Shown: piece after piece, positions 53,920 to 63,222 of the stretch | How the letters are laid out: every line of letters starts with the position of its first letter | Position numbering within the stretch: position 1 is the stretch's first letter | Assembly: GCF_900107745.1 (NCBI RefSeq) | Contig: NZ_FNRO01000027.1 | Location: 1 to 64,000 of the forward strand | Source of the DNA: Variovorax sp. YR216 | Lineage (GTDB): Bacteria; Pseudomonadota; Gammaproteobacteria; Burkholderiales; Burkholderiaceae_C | Reading direction: 5' to 3' | DNA length: 64,000 bases | Notes under the pieces: model-generated | What the model saw: the letters and a program-made list of their open reading frames with translations, nothing else | Told to the model about the DNA's origin: nothing | Databases searched by the model: none | Translations under genes and position numbers: made by a program

Positions 53920-55556
53920 CCAAGCACCGTGACCTCGCCGGCATCCCCGTCGACGCGCAGGCGCATGCCGTCGCTGATGCGTTCGGTGGCCTCGCGCGTG
54001 CCGACCACGCCGGGTATACCGTATTCGCGCGCGACGATCGCCGCATGCGACAGCAAGCCACCATTGTCGGTGACGATGCCGCCCAGCAGCGGCAGCAGGA
54101 TGTTGAAGGCCTCGGTCGTCGATTCGGTGACGAGCACGTCGCCCTGCTGGATGCGGCCGAATTCCGACGGGCCCGAGACGCGCCGCGCCGGGCCTTCATA
54201 GACCCCCTTGCTGGCGGCCAGCCCGTAGAGCATCCGGTCTTCGTTGGTGGCCTCGGAGCTGCCGAACAAATGGCCCAGCGCGATGAAGGTCGCGCGCATG
54301 AGGCGAGCCACAGGCGGCGGCAGCGCCGCCAGGTCCGGCGGCGGCGGGGGCGGCGGGCCGAGCAGCGGCGGCACGTCCTTGGCGGTGTGCGCCGCGCGAT
54401 AGGCGGCGCGCTGTGCCAGCTCCTCGGCCATGGGGCCACCACTGGCGGCAACCAGTGCGCACATCTCGTCGATGCCGGCGTCCAGCATGTGCAGTGGGGT
54501 GGCGATGCGGCCGCGCGCCGACACGCGCCGGCCGGCCGCCAGCGCCGCGCGCCGCATCAGGCCAGAGGCCCAGATGTCGCTGTAGATACCGCGCTCGTCG
54601 CGCAGCCGGTACATCAAGCGGGCCTCGCCCAGCAATTCATCGAACTGCGCCTGGTGCGCCACGGGCACGTGGGCACGCACCTCGGCGACGCGCACGTCGA
54701 GGTCCGACGCGACCGCGGCCTCGCCCGACAACGCGATACGAAGAGAGCGGAGCAGGGCGTCAGGCAGCTCCAGTGCCGTGGGCTCGGCGATGTCGAAGCC
54801 GTCGATCAGTCGGTGACCGACCAGGTCGAGATAGCCGCGCACCGCCGCGCCGGCATCGCCGCCGAGCGTGCGCAGACGTTCGAGCAGTTGCGCCGGGTCG
54901 GCGTCGCTGGCCAGCAGCGTGCGTGCCGCCGCGTCCGTGGCGAAGGCGCCCTTCAGGCGCGCCATCTCGTCGGATCCGCCGGACGAGACCTCGGCCGAAC
55001 CGCGCATCAGGCCCAGCAACTCCGACGGTGGCAACTCGGTCCAGGCGCCCGCATGGGCAAGGAAGTCGCCGACTGGCAGCACCGCGCCACCGGTAAAGCG
55101 CATGTGCTGCGTGATCATCGCCGCGTGATGGTCGCGGCAGCGCCGCAGATAGGCCACCAGCTCGGCGTCGGACAGCGCATCCGCGTCGACAAGCTGCAGC
55201 TCGCGGTGCATCGCGATTGCCGCGGGCTTGCACTGGTCGTCCCATTCTCGCAGCTGCTCGCGCCAGAGCTTTTGCGCATAGACCTGCTCGGCGCGCTGAA
55301 AGCGTTCGGGCAGCTCGGATTCCGGTGCCGGTACCACCTGGTTGTAGCCGAAGCCCTGCACGTAGGCCATCTGCAGGCCGTCGATGAGCATGCCGTAGTA
55401 GCGCGCAAAGGCTTGCGTGCCGGCGCGGAACGGGCCTGGGTGCATCTCCTGGAAGTAGCGCGTCATTGGCCGAGGGAAGTGCACGCTGTCCTGTTTCCAC
55501 GGTCCGGGCCCGGGCGGCTCGATGGGCAGTTTGATGCTCAGGTCGTGTACTGTCAT
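53916..55556 (-). CDS. PEP-utilising enzyme: substrate domain plus phosphohistidine swivel domain
   Basis: 546 aa from ATG 55556, with AAGGAG upstream. The first 400 residues are helical and resemble the middle substrate-binding region of rifampin phosphotransferase (HFPRPMTRYFQEMHPGPF near the start). A Pro-rich hinge (GPPPPPPP) leads to the swivel domain (about 455-546) with the catalytic His504 in GGLLSHAAIVAREYGIPGVVG. Together with the next gene it rebuilds the Rph/PEP-synthase order in two chains, here with swivel first in the operon. Substrate unknown: an antibiotic, a metabolite or PEP/pyruvate are options. Confidence 0.85.
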   Translation of the reverse strand: MTVHDLSIKLPIEPPGPGPWKQDSVHFPRPMTRYFQEMHPGPFRAGTQAFARYYGMLIDGLQMAYVQGFGYNQVVPAPESELPERFQRAEQVYAQKLWREQLREWDDQCKPAAIAMHRELQLVDADALSDAELVAYLRRCRDHHAAMITQHMRFTGGAVLPVGDFLAHAGAWTELPPSELLGLMRGSAEVSSGGSDEMARLKGAFATDAAARTLLASDADPAQLLERLRTLGGDAGAAVRGYLDLVGHRLIDGFDIAEPTALELPDALLRSLRIALSGEAAVASDLDVRVAEVRAHVPVAHQAQFDELLGEARLMYRLRDERGIYSDIWASGLMRRAALAAGRRVSARGRIATPLHMLDAGIDEMCALVAASGGPMAEELAQRAAYRAAHTAKDVPPLLGPPPPPPPDLAALPPPVARLMRATFIALGHLFGSSEATNEDRMLYGLAASKGVYEGPARRVSGPSEFGRIQQGDVLVTESTTEAFNILLPLLGGIVTDNGGLLSHAAIVAREYGIPGVVGTREATERISDGMRLRVDGDAGEVTVLG

Positions 55557-55801
55557 GGCGCTATCTCCTTGTGAGGATCGGCCCGTGTGCCTACGACCAT
55601 GCCGCAGACTCGGAAAGGATACTCCTGCGCGTCGCGTGCGCGCCGATCCATGTTTCTGACGCGCCGTAGCAAGCATGGTCCCAGTGCGGATCACGAATCG
55701 TCATGGCTCACGATACAGCTGAAGCCGTGGGCATCGACCGGTTACAGGTCCACGCGCGGGCATCTGCGCCGGCGCAGGCGCAAAGCCCATCTCACCGTGG
55801 C

Positions 55802-56089
55802 TCAGCAGCCCTCGACCGCTACCAGGTAGTCGGTGGCTGCTTGTTGGCGCATGGCCAGCAGTGGCGCGTACTCGGGCGAAGCGAACCAGTCACGGATGTG
55901 CTCCATGGAAGGGAATTCAATCACCACCAATCTGCCGGGCGTCCAGTCGCCCTCCAGTACTTCGAGGCTGCCACCACGCACTATGAAACGGCCGCCGAAC
56001 TTCTGGATGATGGGTAGGACCTGCCCCTTGTACCGGTCGTAGGTCTCGTGGTCGCGGATTTCGGTCTGAGCGATGAGGTAGGCAGTCAC
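55802..56089 (-). CDS. DUF1330 protein
   Basis: 95 aa, complete. Ferredoxin-like dimeric alpha/beta barrel pattern: AYLIAQTEIRDHETYDRYK, FGGRFIVRGGSLEVLEGDW, RLVVIEFPSMEHIRDWFASPEY. Matches the short cytosolic DUF1330 family, whose biochemical role is not settled. Stands alone between the phosphotransferase operon and an IS scrap. Confidence 0.88.
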   Translation of the reverse strand: MTAYLIAQTEIRDHETYDRYKGQVLPIIQKFGGRFIVRGGSLEVLEGDWTPGRLVVIEFPSMEHIRDWFASPEYAPLLAMRQQAATDYLVAVEGC

Positions 56090-56147
56090 GAAGTTCTCCT
56101 CGGGCTGCTGCCATCTTGCCGGACAACGGACGCGCGCTCCAGTGTCC

Positions 56148-56204
56148 GATGTGTGCCGCCAGATCGGCGTGTCCGAAGCGACCTACTACACGTGGAAGAA
56201 GAAG
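56148..56204 (+). pseudogene. IS3-family OrfA HTH fragment
   Basis: 19 residues read DVCRQIGVSEATYYTWKKK, the recognition helix of an IS3-group OrfA transposase (IS2/IS911 style). Sequence on both sides no longer fits. A scar of an insertion sequence between DUF1330 and the large cyclase gene. Confidence 0.6.
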
Positions 56205-56221
56205 CGGCGGCGGCCCTTGGC

Positions 56222-59200
56222 TCACCGCAGTTTGGAACCGGATGCCTTGATGGGCCTATAGTCGATCAACTGCGCCAGCGTAGACTCCGCTCTTGTCTTG
56301 TAGACCGTCGCACCCTGCTCCGAGGCGATGCGCACGGCGGTACGCAGCCAACCCTCGGCGAGCGCCGCGTTCACCGCCGAGTCCGCCAGCGCAAGCTCTG
56401 CACGCATCCGCCACAGCTCCGAAACATGGATGCCCACTTCCGGTGAAATCAGCGTGTCGAAGATGCGCGTGACGAGTGCCAACGCCTCCTTGCCGCGACC
56501 GGCCCGCGTCAGCGCTTCGACCATGCACAGATGCGGATACACGCCGAGGAAGCTGTGCCTGACTGCCGTGTCGTAGGTCGCTTCCATCATGACCAGTCCG
56601 CCGGCGATGTCCCCCTGCCGTACGCGCGCCAGGCCGAACATGAACTGCCCGAGCCCGTGCTGCAGCGGCAAGTCGTATTTCCTTGCCACCTGCATCTCGC
56701 GCTCAGCCATGTTCTGACAGGCATCGATGTCGCCGGCCAGTTGCATGGCGACGCTGCCGTTGCCGAGGGCGAATGCCAGGCTGAACGGGTGTTGCACCGA
56801 CTCCGCGAGCGCGAGCGCGGCGTCGAGGCTGGCGCTGGCATCCCGCGCCAAACCCGCGAGGCCCAGCCCCATGGCGGTGCAGCAATGTGCGCAGACACCC
56901 GGATCATGGCCGGCATACACCTGGGAAAGGTCGTGATGGCGCTGCGGGTCGTAGCGCAGAATGCCTTCGCGCGTCACCTCCAGCATCTTCCCGGTCTGGC
57001 CCGTGAAGTAGCAGATGCCCCAGCGGTGATGCAGGCTTTCCATCTGCAGGTCGTCGTCGCCCAGCTTGCGGCCGATCTCCAACAGTTCCTCGCCCAGCAT
57101 GCGCATATCGTCGAACTGGCGCGAGTTGGCCTTGGTGATGTACAGCCCCCATGTCGCCTGGAATAGTTGCCGTTCGGAGTTGGCCTGCTTGGCCAGCGCA
57201 TAGGCCTGCGCCAGCACCGCGGCCATGTCATGGCTCAGTGGCCCGGCCTGGATGTTGAAGGTCGCGCCCAGCTTGAGCTTCGCTTCGATCGTGCAGCGCG
57301 CACGGGTCGCGGCGTCGGTGATCTGCTCTGCTTGCGCGAGCGCGGCGTTCAAGTTGGCGATCGTCTCGGCATGGGCCGAGCGCCGCCCCGACTTTTCTGC
57401 GGCGAGCAGCCAATACGTGCACGATCGCTCTGGCTGCGCCGCGCGGTCGAAATGATAGGCAACCATCTCAGGCGCGCTGACGGCCGAGGTGTCCAACTGC
57501 GATGCCAGCAGTTCGGCAATTTTCAGGTGCAAGGCCTGGCGACGGCTGCGCGACAGGCTTTGGTACGCCGCCTCCTGCACCAGCGAATGGTTGAAGCTGT
57601 AGCCACCCTGTTGCGGGTCCTCGGTGGCGAATACGAGGCCTGCGCCGAGCAACCGGTCCAGGCCCTCGCGCAGCGTAGCCTCCTGCACGCCGGCAATGGC
57701 GGCCAGGAGCGGGTAGGAGAAATTGCGCCCGATCACGGAGGCCACCAGCGCAATGTCCTCGGCTTCGCCCAGACGATCCAGCCGGGACATCAGGGAGTCC
57801 TGCAGCGTCGAAGGCACGACAACGGCGTGCGCAGCCTGCATGTCGATCACCGCCTTGGTCAGTTCTTCGACATACAGCGGTACCCCGTCGCTGCGCTCCA
57901 CGATCTGCCGGACCAGCGCCTCGTCGATCGGCCAGGTGCCCGCGGCGCGGCGGGCCACCGCAGCACTTTGGTCGTACCCCAGCGGCTTGCACAAGATTGC
58001 AGTGGCGTTCATGTGCTCGCCCCAGGGCTTGCGGAATTCGGGCCGGTGGCTGACAAGGGCCAGCACCCTGCATGATCCGATGCGCGACAGCAGCCGTTCC
58101 ACCAGGATTTGCGTCGTGGGATCGCTCCAGTGCGCGTCCTCCAACAGCAGGAGCACCGGCGCTTCGTCAGGTGTGGCCAGCACGAAGTCTTCGAGGATGG
58201 CGAGTATTTCCAGGTTGCGCTGCGCGGTGGTCATCTCCATCGGCGACAGGCGGTCGGGTGTTGGAAGTTCGAGCAACTCTGCGATCAACAGGAGGTCCCG
58301 GCGCGACGTCCTGCCGATGCGCGGCAGCAGGGCTTCGAGCTTGCCCAGATTCTCTTCAGTCGCGCGCTCGGGCTGAATCGCAGCTTCATGCCGCAGCAAC
58401 TGGGTCAGCGGGTACAGCGCGCTGTTGCGGTGATAGGGAGAGCATTGGCAGCGCAACAGCCGATGAGGCGTACCGCGTACTCGCTCGGCGAGCGCCTCGA
58501 TCAACCGCGACTTGCCCATTCCGGCATCGCCGCCGAGCATCACGAGGTGGCCGCTGCCCTGAACCGCACGTTGCCATGAATCGAGAAGAAAGGCCTGTTC
58601 CCGCTCGCGCGCAACGATCGGCCCGGCAAGCCTGCCGCGCGACGCGGCGAACCGACTCTCGACGCTGCGTTCGCGCACCACCTTCCAGACCGGGACAGGC
58701 TTGTCAAAGCCCTTCAACGCGTGTTCACCGGCGGACACGTACTCGAAGAAATCGCCACTGAGTTGCCGCGTCATCGGACTCACCAGCACGCTACCGGGTG
58801 CGGCAAGCGCCTGCAGACGGGCTGCCAGATTCGGCGTGTCGCCGACCACTGTCTGTTCGCGAGTGTCACCGGCCGCGTGCCCGACGACCAGGCCGGTGGC
58901 GACGCCGACGCGGGCCTGAAGCGCCTGGCCATCGGGGCGCTGCAGACGAGCGACCGCCATCACCATATCGAGTGCCGATCGGATCGCGCGCTCAGTTGCC
59001 TGTTCCTGGGCATGCGGATAGCCGAAGTAAGCCAGTACGCCGTCCCCCAGGAATTGGGCGATGTGGCCGTCGAAACTCTCGATCACACGGGCGCAGGTAT
59101 CGCGATACCTGCCCAGCAACTGGTCGAGGTCCTCGGGGTCGAGTTGACTGGCGATCTCGGTCGAGCCCACCAGGTCCGTAAACACGACGGTGACCTGGCG

Positions 59201-59440
59201 GCGTTCGACCTGCTTGGCGGTCGGAGCAGGCGCAACGGGGCCTGCAGGCATGGTGGCGGTTTGCCGCAGCCTGGAGGCTGCGGCGAGGAGCTTGCGCCGG
59301 TGGCCGAGCGACAGCCCCAGCTTTTCCAGGTCCTGATCGGTCAGGTCCGGCACGACCGTCAAGTCGATGTCGTTGCTGACAAAGTCTCCGCAATACATCC
59401 CAAGGCCGAGGCCTTGGAGCCACGAGCTGATGTCTGCCAT
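56222..59440 (-). CDS. SAM domain - class III cyclase - STAND ATPase - TPR protein
   Basis: 1072 aa. Residues 1-62: SAM domain (WLQGLGLGMYCGDFVSNDI ... KLGLSLGHRRKLL). Residues 80-250: class III cyclase with metal Asp89 and Asp133, Asn204, Arg208; the Lys position is Gln129, Asp201 kept. From about 275: AAA/STAND NTPase with Walker A GGDAGMGKS (303-311) and Walker B LLLLEDAHWSDP (about 425-436). The rest (about 640-1060) is helical TPR-like. This matches the widespread cyclase-LuxR/MalT-like ATPase architecture, a large soluble signalling switch. GAGG precedes the ATG. Confidence 0.9.
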   Translation of the reverse strand: MADISSWLQGLGLGMYCGDFVSNDIDLTVVPDLTDQDLEKLGLSLGHRRKLLAAASRLRQTATMPAGPVAPAPTAKQVERRQVTVVFTDLVGSTEIASQLDPEDLDQLLGRYRDTCARVIESFDGHIAQFLGDGVLAYFGYPHAQEQATERAIRSALDMVMAVARLQRPDGQALQARVGVATGLVVGHAAGDTREQTVVGDTPNLAARLQALAAPGSVLVSPMTRQLSGDFFEYVSAGEHALKGFDKPVPVWKVVRERSVESRFAASRGRLAGPIVAREREQAFLLDSWQRAVQGSGHLVMLGGDAGMGKSRLIEALAERVRGTPHRLLRCQCSPYHRNSALYPLTQLLRHEAAIQPERATEENLGKLEALLPRIGRTSRRDLLLIAELLELPTPDRLSPMEMTTAQRNLEILAILEDFVLATPDEAPVLLLLEDAHWSDPTTQILVERLLSRIGSCRVLALVSHRPEFRKPWGEHMNATAILCKPLGYDQSAAVARRAAGTWPIDEALVRQIVERSDGVPLYVEELTKAVIDMQAAHAVVVPSTLQDSLMSRLDRLGEAEDIALVASVIGRNFSYPLLAAIAGVQEATLREGLDRLLGAGLVFATEDPQQGGYSFNHSLVQEAAYQSLSRSRRQALHLKIAELLASQLDTSAVSAPEMVAYHFDRAAQPERSCTYWLLAAEKSGRRSAHAETIANLNAALAQAEQITDAATRARCTIEAKLKLGATFNIQAGPLSHDMAAVLAQAYALAKQANSERQLFQATWGLYITKANSRQFDDMRMLGEELLEIGRKLGDDDLQMESLHHRWGICYFTGQTGKMLEVTREGILRYDPQRHHDLSQVYAGHDPGVCAHCCTAMGLGLAGLARDASASLDAALALAESVQHPFSLAFALGNGSVAMQLAGDIDACQNMAEREMQVARKYDLPLQHGLGQFMFGLARVRQGDIAGGLVMMEATYDTAVRHSFLGVYPHLCMVEALTRAGRGKEALALVTRIFDTLISPEVGIHVSELWRMRAELALADSAVNAALAEGWLRTAVRIASEQGATVYKTRAESTLAQLIDYRPIKASGSKLR

Positions 59441-59594
59441 TCGAAGACCTCACGACGGTTCGACAGCGCTCCTTTCAGTGTCGGCCGTCTTGATACCGGC
59501 TGCAAGTTCTTCTGCGGCCTCGGGGCACCGGCGAGGGCGCGGAAGGAGCGTTTGGCCACCCGTGGCGCGATTCGCCGCTGCCGGCCTTCAGCCG

Positions 59595-60074
59595 CTAAAC
59601 CATCGAGACCCCTGATTTGAGGGGACGCATGACGAAGCTCGAGCGGCAGTCCTGCACGCTCGGATGTTTCAGGAGCGTATCCATGACGAAGCGGGTGTAG
59701 TGGTCCATGTCGGCGACCACCACCTTGAGCAGGAAGTCCATGTCACCGGTGAGAGAGACACATTCCACCACTTCGGGCCATGTTGCGACTTCGGCAGCGA
59801 AGTCATCCATGGGCGTTCTCTTGCTGCGCCCGCTGTGCTTTTCCAGCCTTACGTTGATGTAGGCGGTCAGGTTGAGCCCCACGCGGCGCGCACGAACCAG
59901 CGCGGCATAGCCGGCGATGACACCCGATTCTTCCATCCGCCTCACACGCCGAAGCGCTGAGGAGGCCGACAAGCCCACTTGGCCGCCGAGCTCATCGAAG
60001 GAAATCCGTCCCTGCGTCTGCAGGACGGCCAGTATGCGCCGATCAAGAGAATCAAGCTCGATGGATTCTTCCAT
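59595..60074 (-). CDS. Lrp/AsnC-family transcriptional regulator
   Basis: 159 aa from ATG 60074. HTH at residues 5-60 (LDSLDRRILAVLQTQGRISFDELGGQVGLSASSALRRVRRMEESGVI), then the RAM ligand-binding domain with WPEVVECVSLTGDMDFLLKVVVADMDHYTRFV. Divergent from hppD with 130 bases between the starts. It probably controls the aromatic operon in response to tyrosine, phenylalanine or homogentisate-pathway compounds; the ligand is inference. Confidence 0.9.
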   Translation of the reverse strand: MEESIELDSLDRRILAVLQTQGRISFDELGGQVGLSASSALRRVRRMEESGVIAGYAALVRARRVGLNLTAYINVRLEKHSGRSKRTPMDDFAAEVATWPEVVECVSLTGDMDFLLKVVVADMDHYTRFVMDTLLKHPSVQDCRSSFVMRPLKSGVSMV

Positions 60075-60203
60075 GAGGCCATCTTCGCATGATTCATGCG
60101 CATTTGACCGTTGGGCGCCGCTAAATTGCACGATAAATGCACCGGGAAATGTCTACAGTCTCTCCATCCCGAGCCAACGGCTGCTCATTTCTGGAGACGA
60201 TGT

Positions 60204-61310
60204 ATGACCGACCTGTTCGACAATCCCATGGGCCTGTGCGGCTTCGAGTTCGTGGAGTTCGCTTCGCCCACCCCCGGCGTGCTGGAGCCCCTGTTCGAGA
60301 AGCTGGGTTTCACGCTGGTCGCCAGGCACCGCTCCAAGAACGTGCTGTTGTATCGCCAGGGCGGTATCAACTTCATCATCAACAACGAACCGGGTCAGGC
60401 GGCTTACTTCTCTGCGGAGCACGGCCCTTCGGCGAGTGGGCTGGCTTTCCGTGTGCGTGATGCACACAAAGCCTATAAGAGGGCGCTCGAACTGGGCGCC
60501 CAACCCATCGACATTCCCACCGGACCGATGGAGCTTCGCCTGCCGGCGATCAAGGGCATTGGCGGCGCACCGCTCTATTTGATCGACCGCTTTGAAGACG
60601 GCAAGTCCATCTATGACATCGACTTCGAGTTCCTGCCGGGCGTGGACCGTCACCCGAAGGGCCATGGCTTCCAGGTCGTCGACCACCTCACGCACAACGT
60701 CTACCGCGGCCGCATGGCCTACTGGGCCGACTTCTACAGCAAGCTGTTCAACTTCCGCGAGATCCGCTACTTCGACATCAGCGGCGAGTACACGGGACTG
60801 ACCTCCAAGGCCATGACGGCGCCCGACGGGTTGATCCGGATCCCGCTGAACGAGGAGGCCAAGCAAGGCGGTGGCCAGATTGAGGAGTTCCTCATGCAGT
60901 TCAACGGCGAGGGCATCCAGCACATCGCGCTCTTGACCGACAACCTGCTCGACTCGATCGACCAGCTGCAGATGGCCGGCATCCCGCTGCTCACGGCGCC
61001 CAACGACATCTACTACGACAACCTGGAGAAGCGTCTTCCCGGCCACGGCCAGCCGTTGGGCGAGCTGCAGGCGCGCGGCATCCTGCTGGACGGCACGACC
61101 GAGGGCGGCAAGCCCCGCCTCTTGCTGCAGATCTTCTCGGAGCCCATGCTGGGCCCGGTGTTCTTCGAGTTCATCGAGCGCAAGGGCGACTATCGCGAGG
61201 GATTCGGCGAGGGCAACTTCAAGGCGCTGTTCGAATCGCTCGAGCGCGACCAGATCAACCGCGGCGTGCTGGCGGCCTCGGACAAGGCGGCGACCAAGGA
61301 GCCTGCATGA
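60204..61310 (+). CDS. hppD: 4-hydroxyphenylpyruvate dioxygenase
   Basis: 368 aa. Two vicinal-oxygen-chelate halves. Fe ligands are His near residue 161 (VVDHLTHNV), His near 240 (GEGIQHIAL) and Glu near 322 ([10 protein letters not shown]). The bacterial HPPD end [19 protein letters not shown] is intact. It converts 4-hydroxyphenylpyruvate to homogentisate. Starts the operon with phhB and phhA, so hydroxylation of phenylalanine and the next steps of tyrosine breakdown are joined; no aminotransferase is in the window. Confidence 0.95.
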   Translation: MTDLFDNPMGLCGFEFVEFASPTPGVLEPLFEKLGFTLVARHRSKNVLLYRQGGINFIINNEPGQAAYFSAEHGPSASGLAFRVRDAHKAYKRALELGAQPIDIPTGPMELRLPAIKGIGGAPLYLIDRFEDGKSIYDIDFEFLPGVDRHPKGHGFQVVDHLTHNVYRGRMAYWADFYSKLFNFREIRYFDISGEYTGLTSKAMTAPDGLIRIPLNEEAKQGGGQIEEFLMQFNGEGIQHIALLTDNLLDSIDQLQMAGIPLLTAPNDIYYDNLEKRLPGHGQPLGELQARGILLDGTTEGGKPRLLLQIFSEPMLGPVFFEFIERKGDYREGFGEGNFKALFESLERDQINRGVLAASDKAATKEPA

Positions 61311-61615
61311 AGCTCGGTGCCGGGGAGCTCGCGGCGCAGTTGTCGATGCTCGATGGCTGGACGCACGCAGCCGTTCGGGGCGGCACGCTCTCGAAGGAGT
61401 TCCGGTTCGAGGACTTCAATCAAGCTTTCGGCTTCATGACGCAGATGGCCCTGCATGCCGAACGGATGAACCACCACCCGGAGTGGTTCAACGTCTACAA
61501 CCGTGTGTCGGTGACGCTGACCACGCATGACGTCGATGGCATCTCGGCCAAGGACATCGAGATGGCCCGCTTGATGAATCGAATCTTTGCGACCAAGCCA
61601 GGCGCTCAGGCTTAG
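61307..61615 (+). CDS. phhB: Pterin-4-alpha-carbinolamine dehydratase
   Basis: 102 aa. Active-site pattern [18 protein letters not shown] (His, His-His-Pro-Glu-Trp) is complete, with [13 protein letters not shown] before it. Dehydrates the 4a-carbinolamine formed by phenylalanine hydroxylase. Its start overlaps the hppD stop by 4 bases, and phhA starts 9 bases later. Confidence 0.95.
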   Translation: MKLGAGELAAQLSMLDGWTHAAVRGGTLSKEFRFEDFNQAFGFMTQMALHAERMNHHPEWFNVYNRVSVTLTTHDVDGISAKDIEMARLMNRIFATKPGAQA

Positions 61616-61624
61616 GAGTACACC

Positions 61625-62524
61625 ATGCTGCAGCAACTCAAGGAAACCGCCAAGCACGGTCTGGCGGCAGGGGAGAGCCACGCGCCCGCGCGGCCCGACT
61701 GGACGATCGACCAGGGCTGGTCGAACTACACGAGCGAAGAGCACGCCGTGTGGCGCACGTTGTTCGAGCGGCAGTCGAAGCTGTTGCCGGGACGCGCGTG
61801 CGACGAATTCATCCGCGGGATGAGGGACTTGCCGATCGGGCCCGAGCAGATTCCCGACTTCGAGCAGCTGTCCAAGGTCTTGAGGAAGCGCACAGGGTGG
61901 GAAGTGGTCGCTGTGCCGGGCCTGGTGCCCGACGATGTGTTCTTCGAGCATCTGGCCAATCGTCGTTTTCCCGCGGGCCATTTCATCCGCAAGCCGCATG
62001 AGCTGGATTACCTGGAAGAACCCGACGTCTTCCACGACGTCTTCGGCCATGTGCCGATGCTGATGAATCCGGTGATCGCAGACTACATCCAGGCCTACGG
62101 CGAAGGCGGCCTGCGCGCCAAGCGGCTAGGTGTCCTGGAGAAGCTGGCGCGGGTCTATTGGTACACGGTGGAGTTCGGGCTGGTCCAGCAACCCGACGGC
62201 CTGAGGATCTATGGCGCTGGCATTGCCTCGTCTGCGAGCGAGACCCGCTTCGCCGTCGAAGACGATTCGCCCAACCGCGTCCGCTTCAAGCTCGAGCGGG
62301 TGATGCAGACGCGCTACCGCATCGATGATTTCCAGGAGACCTACTTCGTGCTGGGCCATCTGGACGAACTGCTGGAACTGGCCCGGATCGACTTCGCTCC
62401 GCTCTACGAACGCTTGGCGGATGCGCCTGAAAACGAGGCGGGGACGGTGCTTTCCACCGACGCGGTGGTGACGCGGGGAACTGGTCGATACCACGCGGCC
62501 AAGCGCTCGGAGACGCGTGCATGA
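61625..62524 (+). CDS. phhA: Phenylalanine 4-monooxygenase
   Basis: 299 aa, the usual length of the bacterial, non-regulated enzyme. Non-haem Fe ligands are the two His in FHDVFGHVPM (about residues 139-144) and the Glu in YWYTVEFGL (about 183). The start has PDWTIDQGWSNYTSEEHAVWRTL. It hydroxylates phenylalanine to tyrosine with tetrahydropterin. Stop overlaps the SDR start by 4 bases. Confidence 0.95.
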   Translation: MLQQLKETAKHGLAAGESHAPARPDWTIDQGWSNYTSEEHAVWRTLFERQSKLLPGRACDEFIRGMRDLPIGPEQIPDFEQLSKVLRKRTGWEVVAVPGLVPDDVFFEHLANRRFPAGHFIRKPHELDYLEEPDVFHDVFGHVPMLMNPVIADYIQAYGEGGLRAKRLGVLEKLARVYWYTVEFGLVQQPDGLRIYGAGIASSASETRFAVEDDSPNRVRFKLERVMQTRYRIDDFQETYFVLGHLDELLELARIDFAPLYERLADAPENEAGTVLSTDAVVTRGTGRYHAAKRSETRA

Positions 62525-63222
62525 CCGGCGCTACTCAGACGGTCGCGATCACAGGCGCCACGGGTCACCTCGGGCGAGCCGTGGCAAAGGCCTTCCACGC
62601 GCAGGGTGCTCGATTGATCCTGCTGGACCGCCAGACGCCTCCGGCCGATTCGATCTCGGGCAATTCGGACCGCGTGCTATTCCTGGAGGTGGATCTGCTC
62701 GACCGTCAGAAGGTGTCGCAGGCCATCGCTCGCGCGTGCGACCAGTTCGGCGAGATCACAACCGTGTGTCACATCGCCGGGGGCTTCCGCATGGGCGAGG
62801 CCGTGCATGAAACGACCGAAGGAACGTGGGACTTTCTCATGGACCTGAATGCCCGCTCGTTCATCAACGTCGCGGCGGCCACGGTGCCGATCCTGTTGCG
62901 GCGCGGCGGCGGAGGAATCGTCACCGTGGGTGCGGGCGCCGCGGGTCGTGGCGCGGCCCGGATGGGTGCCTACAGCGCCTCGAAGAGTGCGCTCATCCGC
63001 CTGACCGAATCGATGTCGGCCGAGCTCAAGGACAAAGGCGTCCGGGTGAACTGCGTCCTGCCATCCATCATCGACACGCCCGACAACCGCAGCGCGATGC
63101 CTGACGCGGACCCGTCTTCATGGGTTGCACCCGCCGCATTGGCCGACGTGATCGCCTTCCTGGCCTCGGACGCGGCACGGGCGATTCATGGGGCGGCGAT
63201 TCCTGTGAACGGGATGGTCTGA
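62521..63222 (+). CDS. SDR-family reductase, quinonoid dihydropteridine reductase-like
   Basis: 233 aa. Cofactor loop TGATGHLG (residues 11-18), HIAGGF in place of NNAG, catalytic Tyr-x3-Lys in YSASK (about 151-155). The C-terminal LPSIIDTPDNRSAMPDADPSSW closely follows the animal dihydropteridine reductase signature (LP-TLDTP-NR--MP-AD-SSW). Last gene of the hppD-phhB-phhA operon, exactly where a pterin-recycling enzyme is needed. It probably regenerates tetrahydropterin with NAD(P)H; a general SDR is the alternative. Confidence 0.82.
   Translation: MTGATQTVAITGATGHLGRAVAKAFHAQGARLILLDRQTPPADSISGNSDRVLFLEVDLLDRQKVSQAIARACDQFGEITTVCHIAGGFRMGEAVHETTEGTWDFLMDLNARSFINVAAATVPILLRRGGGGIVTVGAGAAGRGAARMGAYSASKSALIRLTESMSAELKDKGVRVNCVLPSIIDTPDNRSAMPDADPSSWVAPAALADVIAFLASDAARAIHGAAIPVNGMV

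Noticed and set aside
60104-60138. Sigma-70 promoter for hppD with TTGACC at 60104
   Set aside because: No -10 box at 16-18 bases; the AT-rich GATAAAT is about 22 bases away.
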